64,000 nucleotides of DNA, from positions 62,001-126,000 of the forward strand of contig DAINQU010000001.1 of assembly GCA_036742455.1 (NCBI GenBank), given 5' to 3'. The notes beneath the pieces were generated by a model. The model did not search any database, was not told where the DNA came from, and saw nothing but the letters and a program-made list of their open reading frames with translations. The stretch is from CAIKZZ01 sp036742455. GTDB taxonomy: Bacteria > Pseudomonadota > Gammaproteobacteria > Steroidobacterales > Steroidobacteraceae. The translations under genes were made by a program, and so were the position numbers. Below are positions 1 through 7,604 of the stretch, in pieces. Within the stretch, counting starts at the first letter, position 1; each line of letters starts with the position of its first letter.

Positions 1-325
1 GGAGCACGTAGCGGGCCTGCGTGTGCGTTGTGCCGATGGCGAGCGATCCGGAGCGGTCGTCCTTGAGATCCGCCGATAAGCGGCGAATGTTCTGCACCTC
101 TTCCAGAATGCGCAGGCCTCGATCCACGACTTGCTGACCGGCCGGCGTCACCCCGGTGAGGTTACGGCCGTCACGCTCGAACAACGGGAAGCCGAGTTCA
201 TCCTCCAATAATTTCAATTGCTTGCTCACGCCTGGCTGCGACGTGTGCAGCTTGCGGGCCGCGGTCGTGATGTTCAGCCCGTTCTGAACCACGGCGGTGA
301 GGTAGCGAAGTTGATGTAGTTTCAT
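1..325 (-). CDS. cysB: CysB-type LysR regulator, N-terminal part (runs off the left edge)
   Basis: The minus-strand frame opens at an ATG at 325-323 (MKLHQLRYLTAVVQNGLNI) and stays open to the window edge, giving about 108 residues. A winged helix-turn-helix spans roughly residues 5-60 (TAARKLHTSQPGVSKQLK). The run TTHTQARYVL near residue 99 is the start of the sulfate/effector-binding domain typical of CysB and its paralogue Cbl. CysB activates sulfate assimilation and cysteine synthesis genes in response to O-acetylserine-type inducers. The effector domain and C-terminus are missing only because the window ends. Cbl cannot be excluded from the N-terminus alone. Confidence 0.88.
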   Translation of the reverse strand, partial: MKLHQLRYLTAVVQNGLNITTAARKLHTSQPGVSKQLKLLEDELGFPLFERDGRNLTGVTPAGQQVVDRGLRILEEVQNIRRLSADLKDDRSGSLAIGTTHTQARYVL

Positions 326-492
326 GGAGTGCCTCGAGCGATCCTTGCAAGGATACGGCCGACAGCCCGATTCAGCCATGACCGGGGCATACGTTCCGGG
401 AATGATTCCATGCCTGAGTGCACGAGATGCCACATGACTGTCACAAACCGCGCGTAGCCTCCTCGGCCCTCTTCGATTGGCTTGCAGACCCC

Positions 493-2502
493 ATGGCTCA
501 GGACCCTCGCTCGTTGATACAAGAGGGCATCACCGCCCAACGGGCCGGTCGTCTCGCCGAAGCGGCGCAACGTTACGAGGCGGTGTTACGCGTGCAGCCA
601 TCGCACTTTGATGCGCTGCAATTGCTCGGCGTGCTGCGCTTTCGCGAAGGTCGGTCGGCGGACGGGCTGGCGTTGCTCGAGCGCGCGCTGGCTATCACGC
701 CCAGTCATGGGCCGACGCTGAATAATTACGGCAACGTGCTCCGTTCGTTGGGCCGGCACCACGACGCCCTCGCAGCGTACCGTGCAGCGCTGCGTCATTT
801 GCCGACGCCCAATGCGGTGCTGTTGCGCAATTTGGGATCGGCCCTGTTGGAGGTGGGTGAGCGAGACGAGGCCGGTCAATACCTTGAGGCCTCGCGCCGC
901 TTGGACCCGCGCGACGCGGTGCTCTGGTGTTGGATCGGCATGTTGGAGTCGATGCGGGAACGTCTCGACGCCTCGGCAGCGGCATACCGCGAAGCACAGC
1001 GTCTGGATGTCGCGCGCGGGGAGGCGTGGTATCAGGCTCAATTGGGCTTGGCGTCCGCGGCCATCGCTGCTCGACGCCATGATGATGCCGAGCACCTCTT
1101 GTCGACGCTACTGGCCGGTCGCCCGACCTTATTGGCGCGCATCGGACGCTTACAGCTGGCACAGCGCTTGGTGCGCTGGTCGGGCTGGGCGGACGACATC
1201 GCCCGTTTGCCGATCGAAGCGCAGACAGTGCCCGTTGAGCACGAAGCCTTAATGCAGGTGCTGTATCTCAGCGATGACCCCGGGGTCCTCCGCGCGTGTG
1301 CAGAGGCCGTGGCTCGGTTTCATGCGCAGCGCACCGGCCCCGTCTCGATACCGAAGGGGCGGGTGCGCCAACGCCCGCGCATCGGCTATCTGTCCGGCGA
1401 TATGCGCAATCACGTGGTCGCATGGTTGTTCGCTGAAATTCTGGCCGCGCGATCGCGCGAACGGTTCGACGTGACCGTGTATGCCCTCGGCCCACCCGAT
1501 GATTCCGATGTCCGGCAGCGCATCCGGGATGAGGCCGACCGCTTCGTCGAATTGGGCAGTCGTTCCGCCTCGGATATCTACGCACAGATCGTGGCCGACG
1601 AAATCGATATTTTGGTGGACCTTGCCGGGTATACCGAACAGGCGCGGCCGCGCGTGTTGGCGATGCGCCCGGCTCCCGTGCAGGTCGGATGGCTCGGTTA
1701 CCCGGGCACGATGGGCGGGAAGTTACTGGATTACCTGATTGCCGACGCGCAGGTGGTTCCATCCTCTGCGCAGCCGGCCTACACGGAGTCCATTGTTCGT
1801 TTGGCCGGGAGCTGCCTGCCGAATCACGCACGCCGTCGTGTGGCCGCTGCGCGATCGCGCTCGGCGTTGGGTCTGCCGAACGAGGCGGTGGTGCTGTGCG
1901 CCTTTGTACCCACTCTGAAGATTACGCCCCCGGTCTTTGATCTGTGGATGTCGGTATTGCGGGAGCGTCCCGCGACCGTGCTGTGGCTCCAGCAGCCGAG
2001 CGAGGAAGCCATGGCAAATCTGCGTCGCGAAGCGATCGCGCGGGGAGTCGACGGCAGCAGGCTCGTGTTCGCTGGATTTGAGGCGGATCTTGCGGACCAT
2101 CTGGCACGGTACGCGGTGGCCGATATCGCCCTGGATACGCACCCGTACGGATCCCACTCGACGGCAGCGGATGCGCTCTGGGTCGGGTGTCCCCTCATCA
2201 GCCGCCGTGGCGACAGCTTCGCGGCTCGCGTCTCCTCGTCGGCGCTTGCGGCAGCGGGATTGACCGAGTTGATTGCCGACAGCGACGCGGCGTATTACCG
2301 CTTGATCTTGCAGTTGGTGGACGAGCCATCGCGCCGCGCAGCATTGCGGGAAGGATTGCTTCGCACTCGCGAAAATCTGCCGCTGTTCGACGCGGCGGGC
2401 TACGCCCGCTCATTGGAGGCAGCCTTTGCGCAGATGCAGGCGCGAGCATCGCAGGGTCTTGCCGCCGAGTCTTTCGATATTCCAGCGCCGGATGCCGTCT
2501 AA
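493..2502 (+). CDS. TPR-containing O-GlcNAc transferase-like glycosyltransferase (GT41, SPINDLY/OGT family)
   Basis: A protein of about 669 residues from the ATG at 493. The open frame extends upstream to 418, but alignment to TPR proteins begins at MAQDPRSLIQEG. Residues ~10-210 are tetratricopeptide repeats (AQRYEAVLRVQPSHFDALQLLG and similar). The rest is the GT41 catalytic region, with RIGYLSGDMRNHVVAW carrying the family histidine, ILVDLAGYT, RPAPVQVGWLGYPGT, and FVPTLKITPPVFDLW with the family lysine that contacts the nucleotide. Bacterial homologues transfer a sugar to proteins or glycans, and target and sugar are not predictable here. It converges with the glycosyltransferase at 2499-3365, the stop codons overlapping by four bases. 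Cytoplasmic: no signal peptide. Confidence 0.85.
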   Translation: MAQDPRSLIQEGITAQRAGRLAEAAQRYEAVLRVQPSHFDALQLLGVLRFREGRSADGLALLERALAITPSHGPTLNNYGNVLRSLGRHHDALAAYRAALRHLPTPNAVLLRNLGSALLEVGERDEAGQYLEASRRLDPRDAVLWCWIGMLESMRERLDASAAAYREAQRLDVARGEAWYQAQLGLASAAIAARRHDDAEHLLSTLLAGRPTLLARIGRLQLAQRLVRWSGWADDIARLPIEAQTVPVEHEALMQVLYLSDDPGVLRACAEAVARFHAQRTGPVSIPKGRVRQRPRIGYLSGDMRNHVVAWLFAEILAARSRERFDVTVYALGPPDDSDVRQRIRDEADRFVELGSRSASDIYAQIVADEIDILVDLAGYTEQARPRVLAMRPAPVQVGWLGYPGTMGGKLLDYLIADAQVVPSSAQPAYTESIVRLAGSCLPNHARRRVAAARSRSALGLPNEAVVLCAFVPTLKITPPVFDLWMSVLRERPATVLWLQQPSEEAMANLRREAIARGVDGSRLVFAGFEADLADHLARYAVADIALDTHPYGSHSTAADALWVGCPLISRRGDSFAARVSSSALAAAGLTELIADSDAAYYRLILQLVDEPSRRAALREGLLRTRENLPLFDAAGYARSLEAAFAQMQARASQGLAAESFDIPAPDAV

Positions 2503-3365
2503 AACAGCATGCTTCGAAATGCGTTGGGCGGAAAGCGAGCGCTGGAGGGCATCAGTCGATTCACCAACGCCGGATCGATGCACAGGCGGTGACCCGCGGC
2601 ACGTAATCCGGTGTTGAGCGAAACATGTTCGCAGCATTGCATGCGAATGACCGCCAACCCGCCACCGGAGACCGGCAGAGCGTGCATCTGCGCGCCGTGA
2701 TAGGTCGCTGTCGACGCGCGCAGTGCGCTCATGCGATAAATACCCAATCCGCCAAAGGCAGAGTCCACCTCGATTGGCGCCAGTGAGGGATCTATCACGC
2801 GGACCCGCGGTGCCATCACGCGCTCGTAGGCCGCTTCCTCGCTGACACCGGGCTGCATACACGCCTGTGCCATGGCTAACCAAACATCGTCGGGGCACCA
2901 ACGGGCCACCCGCAACGCCCAGAGGTCGTAATACAGTCCACGCTGATTGGCAAAGACACCCGCCAATCCAGGGTCCTGATCGAGGCGCGCGCGCGCCTGC
3001 GCAAACCGCTCCGGTTCGATCGGAAAGCCACCCGCATCGTCCATGTCCATGACGACGAGTTCGTCGCAGTGAGCCGCCGCAGGGTGCGTGCGCGCAAACG
3101 ACAGATAAAGGTTGCGTGCGTATTCGAGTCGGAGGGTGCGGACCGGCAACTGGCCGAGGCCGTCGAGGTTGAAGAGATGAAACGAGGGTCGACCGCGTCC
3201 GAACTGCGCCAACTGCGCTTGCGTATCGTCGGTGGAGTCGTTCTCCACAAAACAGAAGGAGACCTCGTCATAGCACGCTGCAATGCGCTCGAGATTGGCG
3301 AAAACGCTGGGAAGATGCGCTCCGCAATCTCGTGCGACACCGGCAATCAACGCCCTTCTCGTCAT
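2499..3365 (-). CDS. Glycosyltransferase, GT-A fold, family uncertain
   Basis: 288 residues. The N-terminus (MTRRALIAGVARDCG) starts with the short beta strand of a GT-A nucleotide-sugar domain. FVENDSTDDT follows near residue 40, and VVMDMDDAGGF near residue 105 supplies a DxD-type metal and nucleotide-sugar motif. The middle contains RGLYYDLWALR, a pattern seen in bacterial 'glycosyltransferase family 2-like' and CAP59-like proteins. It is probably a sugar transferase for a surface polysaccharide or glycoprotein. It is convergent with the TPR/GT41 gene, and two unrelated glycosyltransferases side by side suggest a small glycosylation locus. No membrane segment is visible. The acceptor is unknown. 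Confidence 0.65.
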   Translation of the reverse strand: MTRRALIAGVARDCGAHLPSVFANLERIAACYDEVSFCFVENDSTDDTQAQLAQFGRGRPSFHLFNLDGLGQLPVRTLRLEYARNLYLSFARTHPAAAHCDELVVMDMDDAGGFPIEPERFAQARARLDQDPGLAGVFANQRGLYYDLWALRVARWCPDDVWLAMAQACMQPGVSEEAAYERVMAPRVRVIDPSLAPIEVDSAFGGLGIYRMSALRASTATYHGAQMHALPVSGGGLAVIRMQCCEHVSLNTGLRAAGHRLCIDPALVNRLMPSSARFPPNAFRSMLF

Positions 3366-3430
3366 CCGCGACTCCTTGGAAGAGCGCTCGAATCTACCAG
3401 AACTCTGTGACGTTCCCGGGTGACATCCGT

Positions 3431-5278
3431 CTAGCGATATCCCCGCGCCTGTAGCGTGAAGAGGTGCGCGTATTGCCCCCCCAAAGCCATCAGTTCATCG
3501 TGTGAACCAAACTCGACGATGCGCCCCCCGTCGAGTACCGCGATGCGATCCGCCATGCGCACCGTCGAGAACCGATGGGAGATCAAGATCGCAATGCGAT
3601 CGCGGGTCAGCGTGCGGAAGTGGGCGAATATATCGGCTTCGGCGCCTGCATCCATCGCCGCCGTCGGTTCATCGAGCACCAGCACCCGTGCACGGGAACG
3701 CATAAAGGCGCGTGCCAACGCGATCTTCTGCCATTGGCCGCCCGAGAGTTCGCGGCCGTCACGAAACCACTTGCCGAGTTGGGTCTCGTAGCCCAGGGGT
3801 AGATCCCGTATGAACGTTTCCGCGAGGCCTTGGCTCGCGGCCATCGCCCACCGCTCTCGATCTTCGAATGCGGTGACATCGCCGGCACCGATATTTTCGC
3901 CAACCGTCAATTGATAGCGCGTAAAGTCCTGAAAAATAACGCCAATCTGGTCGTGCAGCGCCGTCGCGCTCCAGTCTTCTAAATCGCGCCCTTCGTACAG
4001 GATTCGTCCGCCAGTCGGCGGATAGAGGCGCGTCAGCAATTTAATCAGGGTGGTTTTTCCCGAGCCGTTCTCGCCGACCAAGGCCAGACTTTCACCCGGG
4101 CGGATGTGCAGAGTGATGTCCGAGAGTGCGGGGGTCTCCGCGCCGGGATACTGGAAGGACACGTTTTCGAAACGGATACCGTCCGTCGCATCGGGCCCGC
4201 TCGTGGCAACGCCGTCGCGCTCAGGAACCGGGTGATCCAGATACTCATAGAGGTTCGAGAGGTACAAGTTGTCCTCGTACAAGCCGCCGACGGAACTGAG
4301 TGCGGCCGACAGCGCCGCTTGCCCTTGCCGAAACAGCGCCAGATACATCGTCATCGCGCCGAGCGTGATCGCGCCCAGCATGGCCTGCGAGGCAATCCAC
4401 GCATAGGCGCCGTACAAGGTCCCGGTGGCGACGAGGCCGAGGACGAAACCCCAGGCGTCGCGGCGCAGTGTCAATGCACGGTCTTCCCGGTACAACGTGT
4501 CATAGATCTGGCGATAGCGATCGAGAAACAGCGGACCGAGACCAAAGAGTTTGACCTCCTTGGCCGCGGCGTCGCTTGATAACGCGGACTCCAAGTACAG
4601 CTGGCGTCGGGTTTCCGGGGAGCGCCATCGAAACAAGCGGAAGGCTTCGCCGGAGAATTTGGCTTCGGCGAAAAAGACCGGCAGGCCTGCGATCAACAGC
4701 AGCACGACCGCCACCGCAGAAAAGCGGGCTAATAGGATGCTAAAGCTCGTCAGGGTCACCATGTTTTGGGTGAGCGAAAAGGTCCGCATCACCATCGACA
4801 ACGGACGGGTCGAGGCTTCGCGCCGAGCTCGGGTCAACTTGTCGTAGAACTCCGAATCCTCGAATTGTGAGAGATCCAACGTCAGCGCTTTCTCGAGGAT
4901 CATCGCGTTGACGCGTTGTCCCAGCTCCGCGCGCAGCAAGGACTGACAGGTGGATTGCCCACGTTGCGCGGCGGCTAGGAGTGCAACCGTCGCGCCTTCC
5001 AGAGCGACCAAGACCATGGCGTGTTGATACAACGGCGTAAACCCGGAGGCCCCGCGGGTGGCCGTTACCACCGCGTCGACGATAGCCGCGCCGATCCACG
5101 CCACCGCCGCGGGAAGGGCACCCATCAAAACGGTCAACGCCGCCAGCGCGAGCGTCAGTCCGTGGTTGGTCGTCCATGCCAGACGGGCGGCTCGGGCGAG
5201 GTAGCGGAATACCCCGGTGAAGCTGCGCCCGGGTTCGGTCGACGGAATGGGGCCTTGCCAACGAGCTCGAGAGGACAC
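3431..5278 (-). CDS. ABC exporter half-transporter (permease fused to ATPase)
   Basis: 615 residues. The N-terminal ~330 residues form a six-helix ABC exporter permease, with hydrophobic segments starting near residues 38, 85, 160 and 270. The C-terminal ATPase has Walker A GENGSGKTT, signature LSGGQ, Walker B VLVLDEP and the switch histidine in ISHRFSTV. It exports a lipid, peptide or glycan across the inner membrane as a homodimer or with an unlinked partner. The gene lies on the minus strand downstream of no obvious partner, with 65 bases to the glycosyltransferase gene, so co-transcription is possible. The substrate cannot be read from the sequence. Confidence 0.88.
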   Translation of the reverse strand: MSSRARWQGPIPSTEPGRSFTGVFRYLARAARLAWTTNHGLTLALAALTVLMGALPAAVAWIGAAIVDAVVTATRGASGFTPLYQHAMVLVALEGATVALLAAAQRGQSTCQSLLRAELGQRVNAMILEKALTLDLSQFEDSEFYDKLTRARREASTRPLSMVMRTFSLTQNMVTLTSFSILLARFSAVAVVLLLIAGLPVFFAEAKFSGEAFRLFRWRSPETRRQLYLESALSSDAAAKEVKLFGLGPLFLDRYRQIYDTLYREDRALTLRRDAWGFVLGLVATGTLYGAYAWIASQAMLGAITLGAMTMYLALFRQGQAALSAALSSVGGLYEDNLYLSNLYEYLDHPVPERDGVATSGPDATDGIRFENVSFQYPGAETPALSDITLHIRPGESLALVGENGSGKTTLIKLLTRLYPPTGGRILYEGRDLEDWSATALHDQIGVIFQDFTRYQLTVGENIGAGDVTAFEDRERWAMAASQGLAETFIRDLPLGYETQLGKWFRDGRELSGGQWQKIALARAFMRSRARVLVLDEPTAAMDAGAEADIFAHFRTLTRDRIAILISHRFSTVRMADRIAVLDGGRIVEFGSHDELMALGGQYAHLFTLQARGYR

Positions 5279-5356
5279 GGTGATTCCTATAGCGATGACT
5301 GGCGGTCGATCAGGGCATTATAGGGAGACTGCTACGCCGCACCGGATGCATTGGAT

Positions 5357-6397
5357 ATGACCGCCGCGCTCCCCAACGACATTGATGCTGGTCGCCTCAC
5401 GGAGTACTTGCGGGGCCGTGTGGACGGATTCGACCATTCTGCGACGGTGCAGCGTCTGCGCGGCGGACAATCCAATCCGACCTATCACGTCTGCGCCGGT
5501 GGCCGGGAGTACGCTGTGCGCACAAAGCCGGCTCCCGCCGCGCTGCTTCTGCCGTCCGCCCACCAGATTGAACGGGAATATCGCGTGCTTCGCGCCTTGG
5601 CCACCAGCGACGTGCCGGTGCCGGCGGCGCATGTGCTCTGCACCGACGAAGCAGTGATCGGTCGAGCGTTCTACGTGATGGATTACGTGCCTGGACGGGT
5701 GTTCCTCGACCCGCAATTGCCCGGTCTGTCCAGTACGGAGCGGCGCGACGTCTTTGACGAAATGAATCGCGTGATCGCCGCCTTGCATCGGGTCGACTGG
5801 CAAGGCTTAGGGTTGGGCGACTACGGAAAACCCAGCGACTACCTCGCCCGCCAGATTGCTCGTTGGTCGCGTCAGTATCGGGCCAGTGAGACGGAAACCA
5901 TCGAGGCGATGGATGGCCTGATGGCGTGGTTGCCAGGCGCCGTGCCCCCGGATGACGGTACAGCGCTCGTCCACGGTGATTTTCGCCTCGACAATCTGAT
6001 TTTCGATGCGCGGACTCCCCGCATTACCGCGGTCATCGATTGGGAGCTCTCCACGCTGGGGTCCCCGCTGGCCGATTTCGCCTATCACTGTTGCGTCTGG
6101 CACTTTCCGGCGGGCCTGTATCGCGGCTTGGCCGGAGTGGCGTGCCCGGCGGGAATTCCCTCCGAAGAGGACTATCGGAACCGCTATGCGGCGCGCACCG
6201 GTCGAGCGGCGTTGGACCACTGGGATTATTACCTCGCTTACAACTTCTTTCGGATGGCCGCGATCATGCAGGGCATTCTCAAGCGAGCGCTGGACGGGAC
6301 GGCCGCGGCGGCCGACGCGGTGGCTTTTGGCCGCGGTGCCCGGCGCTTGGCCGAGGCGGGATGGGCTCGGGTCGAGCGGATACAGCGCTCAGGCTGA
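5357..6397 (+). CDS. Aminoglycoside phosphotransferase-fold kinase (ACAD10/11 N-domain type)
   Basis: 346 residues from the ATG at 5357. A TTG six bases upstream in the same frame is less likely. LRGGQSNPTYHV is the nucleotide loop, LVHGDFRLDNLIF the catalytic loop with its Asp, and VIDWELSTLGSPLADFAYH the metal-binding DW region. This pattern is typical of the phosphotransferase family related to the N-terminal domain of acyl-CoA dehydrogenases ACAD10/11, linked to 4-hydroxyacyl-CoA breakdown, rather than of true antibiotic kinases. No acyl-CoA dehydrogenase gene is adjacent. It converges on the LpxL-like gene with a nine-base overlap. Substrate uncertain. Confidence 0.75.
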   Translation: MTAALPNDIDAGRLTEYLRGRVDGFDHSATVQRLRGGQSNPTYHVCAGGREYAVRTKPAPAALLLPSAHQIEREYRVLRALATSDVPVPAAHVLCTDEAVIGRAFYVMDYVPGRVFLDPQLPGLSSTERRDVFDEMNRVIAALHRVDWQGLGLGDYGKPSDYLARQIARWSRQYRASETETIEAMDGLMAWLPGAVPPDDGTALVHGDFRLDNLIFDARTPRITAVIDWELSTLGSPLADFAYHCCVWHFPAGLYRGLAGVACPAGIPSEEDYRNRYAARTGRAALDHWDYYLAYNFFRMAAIMQGILKRALDGTAAAADAVAFGRGARRLAEAGWARVERIQRSG

Positions 6398-7318
6398 CGG
6401 GGGCGACGGCCCGTAATAATCCGGGTAGTCAGGGTCTAACCCTTTGAATCTCTTGTGAATCCACCAGTACTGCTCGGGGATCCTGCGCACTTGGGCTTCA
6501 ATGGAGGCGTGGTAGCGCAGCGTATCGGCCAGCGCGTCCCCACTCGGGAAACCGGTGTACGGCGGGTGGATCGTGGCGCGCCATCCGAGCGTGCCGGGTA
6601 GCCGCTCGGTCTCGTAATACAGCACTGCCGCCCCAGTCATCTCGGCGAGTCGCGAGGTAAACACGTTGGTGGCGGCCGGATGCCCAAAAAAGGGCACCAT
6701 CTGCGCGCCTTTGTTGCGGTAACTCTGGTCGGCCGCGTACCAGACGACTTCGTTGCGCCGTAGCGCGGAGATCATCGCGCGCACATCGTCACGGCGGATG
6801 GCTTTGCGCGCGTTACGGGCGAAGCTGGCGCCGGAGACGGCCGCGATCAGTTCATTCTTGGTCGGCCGGTAGAGTGCGTTAATCGGGTAGCGCGCGTTTA
6901 AGATTCGCGCCCCGATCTGCAGGGTGGTGAAGTGCGCTGTGAGAAGGATCACGCCCTTGCCGGCACCGATGGCGGCGTCAAGATGTTCCATCCCTCGGAT
7001 CTCAGAGCGCGCGCGCAGCGCATCGTCGGAGCCCCACCATGTCAGCGCCGACTCCAGCACACCGATGCCGAGTGACGCAAAGTGGCGCTGCAGCAGCGTT
7101 TCGCGTTCAGCGTCCGTCCAGTCGGGCAGGCAGAGCGCCATATTCCGTCGCGCCACGCGTTGATAGGGCAGAGGTAATCGCCGCGCCAACGCCCCTAAGG
7201 CCCGGCCGGCGGCCAGGAGAGCTGGGTAGGGCAGTGCCGCGGTGACGCGGATGACGCCAAGGCCAACCCAGGTCAGCCAGTAGCGAGGACCGTACAGTCG
7301 GGCGGGGAAACGTGGCAT
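6389..7318 (-). CDS. LpxL/HtrB-like lipid A acyltransferase with Glu-to-Gln change in HX4(D/E)
   Basis: 309 residues. An N-terminal hydrophobic anchor spans residues ~13-45, followed by RRNMALCLPDWTDAERETLLQRHF and the LPLAT core. Family members add a secondary acyl chain to Kdo2-lipid IVA at the inner membrane. The catalytic motif is normally H-x4-E or H-x4-D. Here residues 129-134 read HFTTLQ, so the acid is a glutamine (CAG codon). The later substrate region NKGAQMVPFFGHPAATN and RLPGTLGWR is well kept, so the gene does not look decayed. The enzyme may be slow, altered or use another acid. The gene is alone on its strand and ends inside the 3' end of the kinase gene. Confidence 0.82.
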   Translation of the reverse strand: MPRFPARLYGPRYWLTWVGLGVIRVTAALPYPALLAAGRALGALARRLPLPYQRVARRNMALCLPDWTDAERETLLQRHFASLGIGVLESALTWWGSDDALRARSEIRGMEHLDAAIGAGKGVILLTAHFTTLQIGARILNARYPINALYRPTKNELIAAVSGASFARNARKAIRRDDVRAMISALRRNEVVWYAADQSYRNKGAQMVPFFGHPAATNVFTSRLAEMTGAAVLYYETERLPGTLGWRATIHPPYTGFPSGDALADTLRYHASIEAQVRRIPEQYWWIHKRFKGLDPDYPDYYGPSPPSA

Positions 7319-7373
7319 CGTCGCAGCGGGTCACTCAGTAGGGCACACGCATCCTACCCGTGGCCGGGTCGGC

Positions 7374-7403
7374 TTGACCAATTTTCGCGCCTCAGGCCAT
7401 ACT
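7374..7403 (+). promoter_or_regulatory. Putative trp operon promoter
   Basis: TTGACC at 7374-7379 and CATACT at 7398-7403 are separated by 18 bases and resemble a sigma-70 promoter. Transcription would begin near 7410, which coincides with the ATG of the leader peptide. The leader message could therefore be leaderless, and no ribosome binding site is visible upstream of that ATG. The call rests on motif match only. Confidence 0.5.
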
Positions 7404-7409
7404 CCGGCC

Positions 7410-7499
7410 ATGAACATCGCTTCCCCACTGTCTGTCACGCCCGCCTGCCCTGCGCGTTGGTGGTGGCGTCACTCCACGGAGTGGGCGCGCGGCCGTTAG
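7410..7499 (+). CDS. trpL: TrpL leader peptide (29 residues, four Trp codons)
   Basis: The short frame starting at ATG 7410 and ending at TAG 7497-7499 encodes 29 residues with three consecutive tryptophans (residues 17-19, codons 7458-7466) and a fourth at residue 25 (7482-7484). Four Trp in 29 residues directly upstream of trpE, followed by a terminator hairpin, is the classic layout of a ribosome-stalling leader. When charged tRNA-Trp is scarce, a stall at the triple Trp codons would leave the downstream antiterminator free to form. There is no visible Shine-Dalgarno sequence, in line with a leaderless start as described for trpL of Sinorhizobium. Confidence 0.88.
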   Translation: MNIASPLSVTPACPARWWWRHSTEWARGR

Positions 7500-7544
7500 G
7501 CCTGACCGAAAGACAACCGGTAAGTACACGCGAAACCCATCTCC
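7470..7544 (+). promoter_or_regulatory. trp attenuator: alternative 1:2 and 2:3 pairings
   Basis: CACTC at 7470-7474 can pair with GAGTG at 7479-7483 as a small hairpin inside the leader peptide gene. GGAGTGGG at 7478-7485, which covers the fourth Trp codon, can instead pair with CCCATCTCC at 7536-7544 with one bulged base. The second pairing uses up the 5' arm of the terminator, so the two structures are mutually exclusive. This is the expected logic of tryptophan attenuation. Pairings were read by eye and no energies were calculated. Confidence 0.7.
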
Positions 7545-7568
7545 GATATCCCCGGGGATGGGTTTTTT
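7533..7568 (+). terminator. trp attenuator terminator
   Basis: AAACCCATC at 7533-7541 pairs with GATGGGTTT at 7557-7565, extended inward by TCC/GGG with one wobble, and is followed by a run of six T at 7563-7568. It lies between trpL and trpE and has the form of an intrinsic terminator. Confidence 0.85.
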
Positions 7569-7604
7569 AACGCCTGCTCCCCGGCGCACCCTGACGAGGA
7601 GCCT

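Noticed and set aside
5357..6397. Reading the phosphotransferase-fold gene as an aminoglycoside resistance gene
   Set aside because: Its motifs fit the ACAD10/11-type branch, common in environmental proteobacteria, and no resistance context is present.
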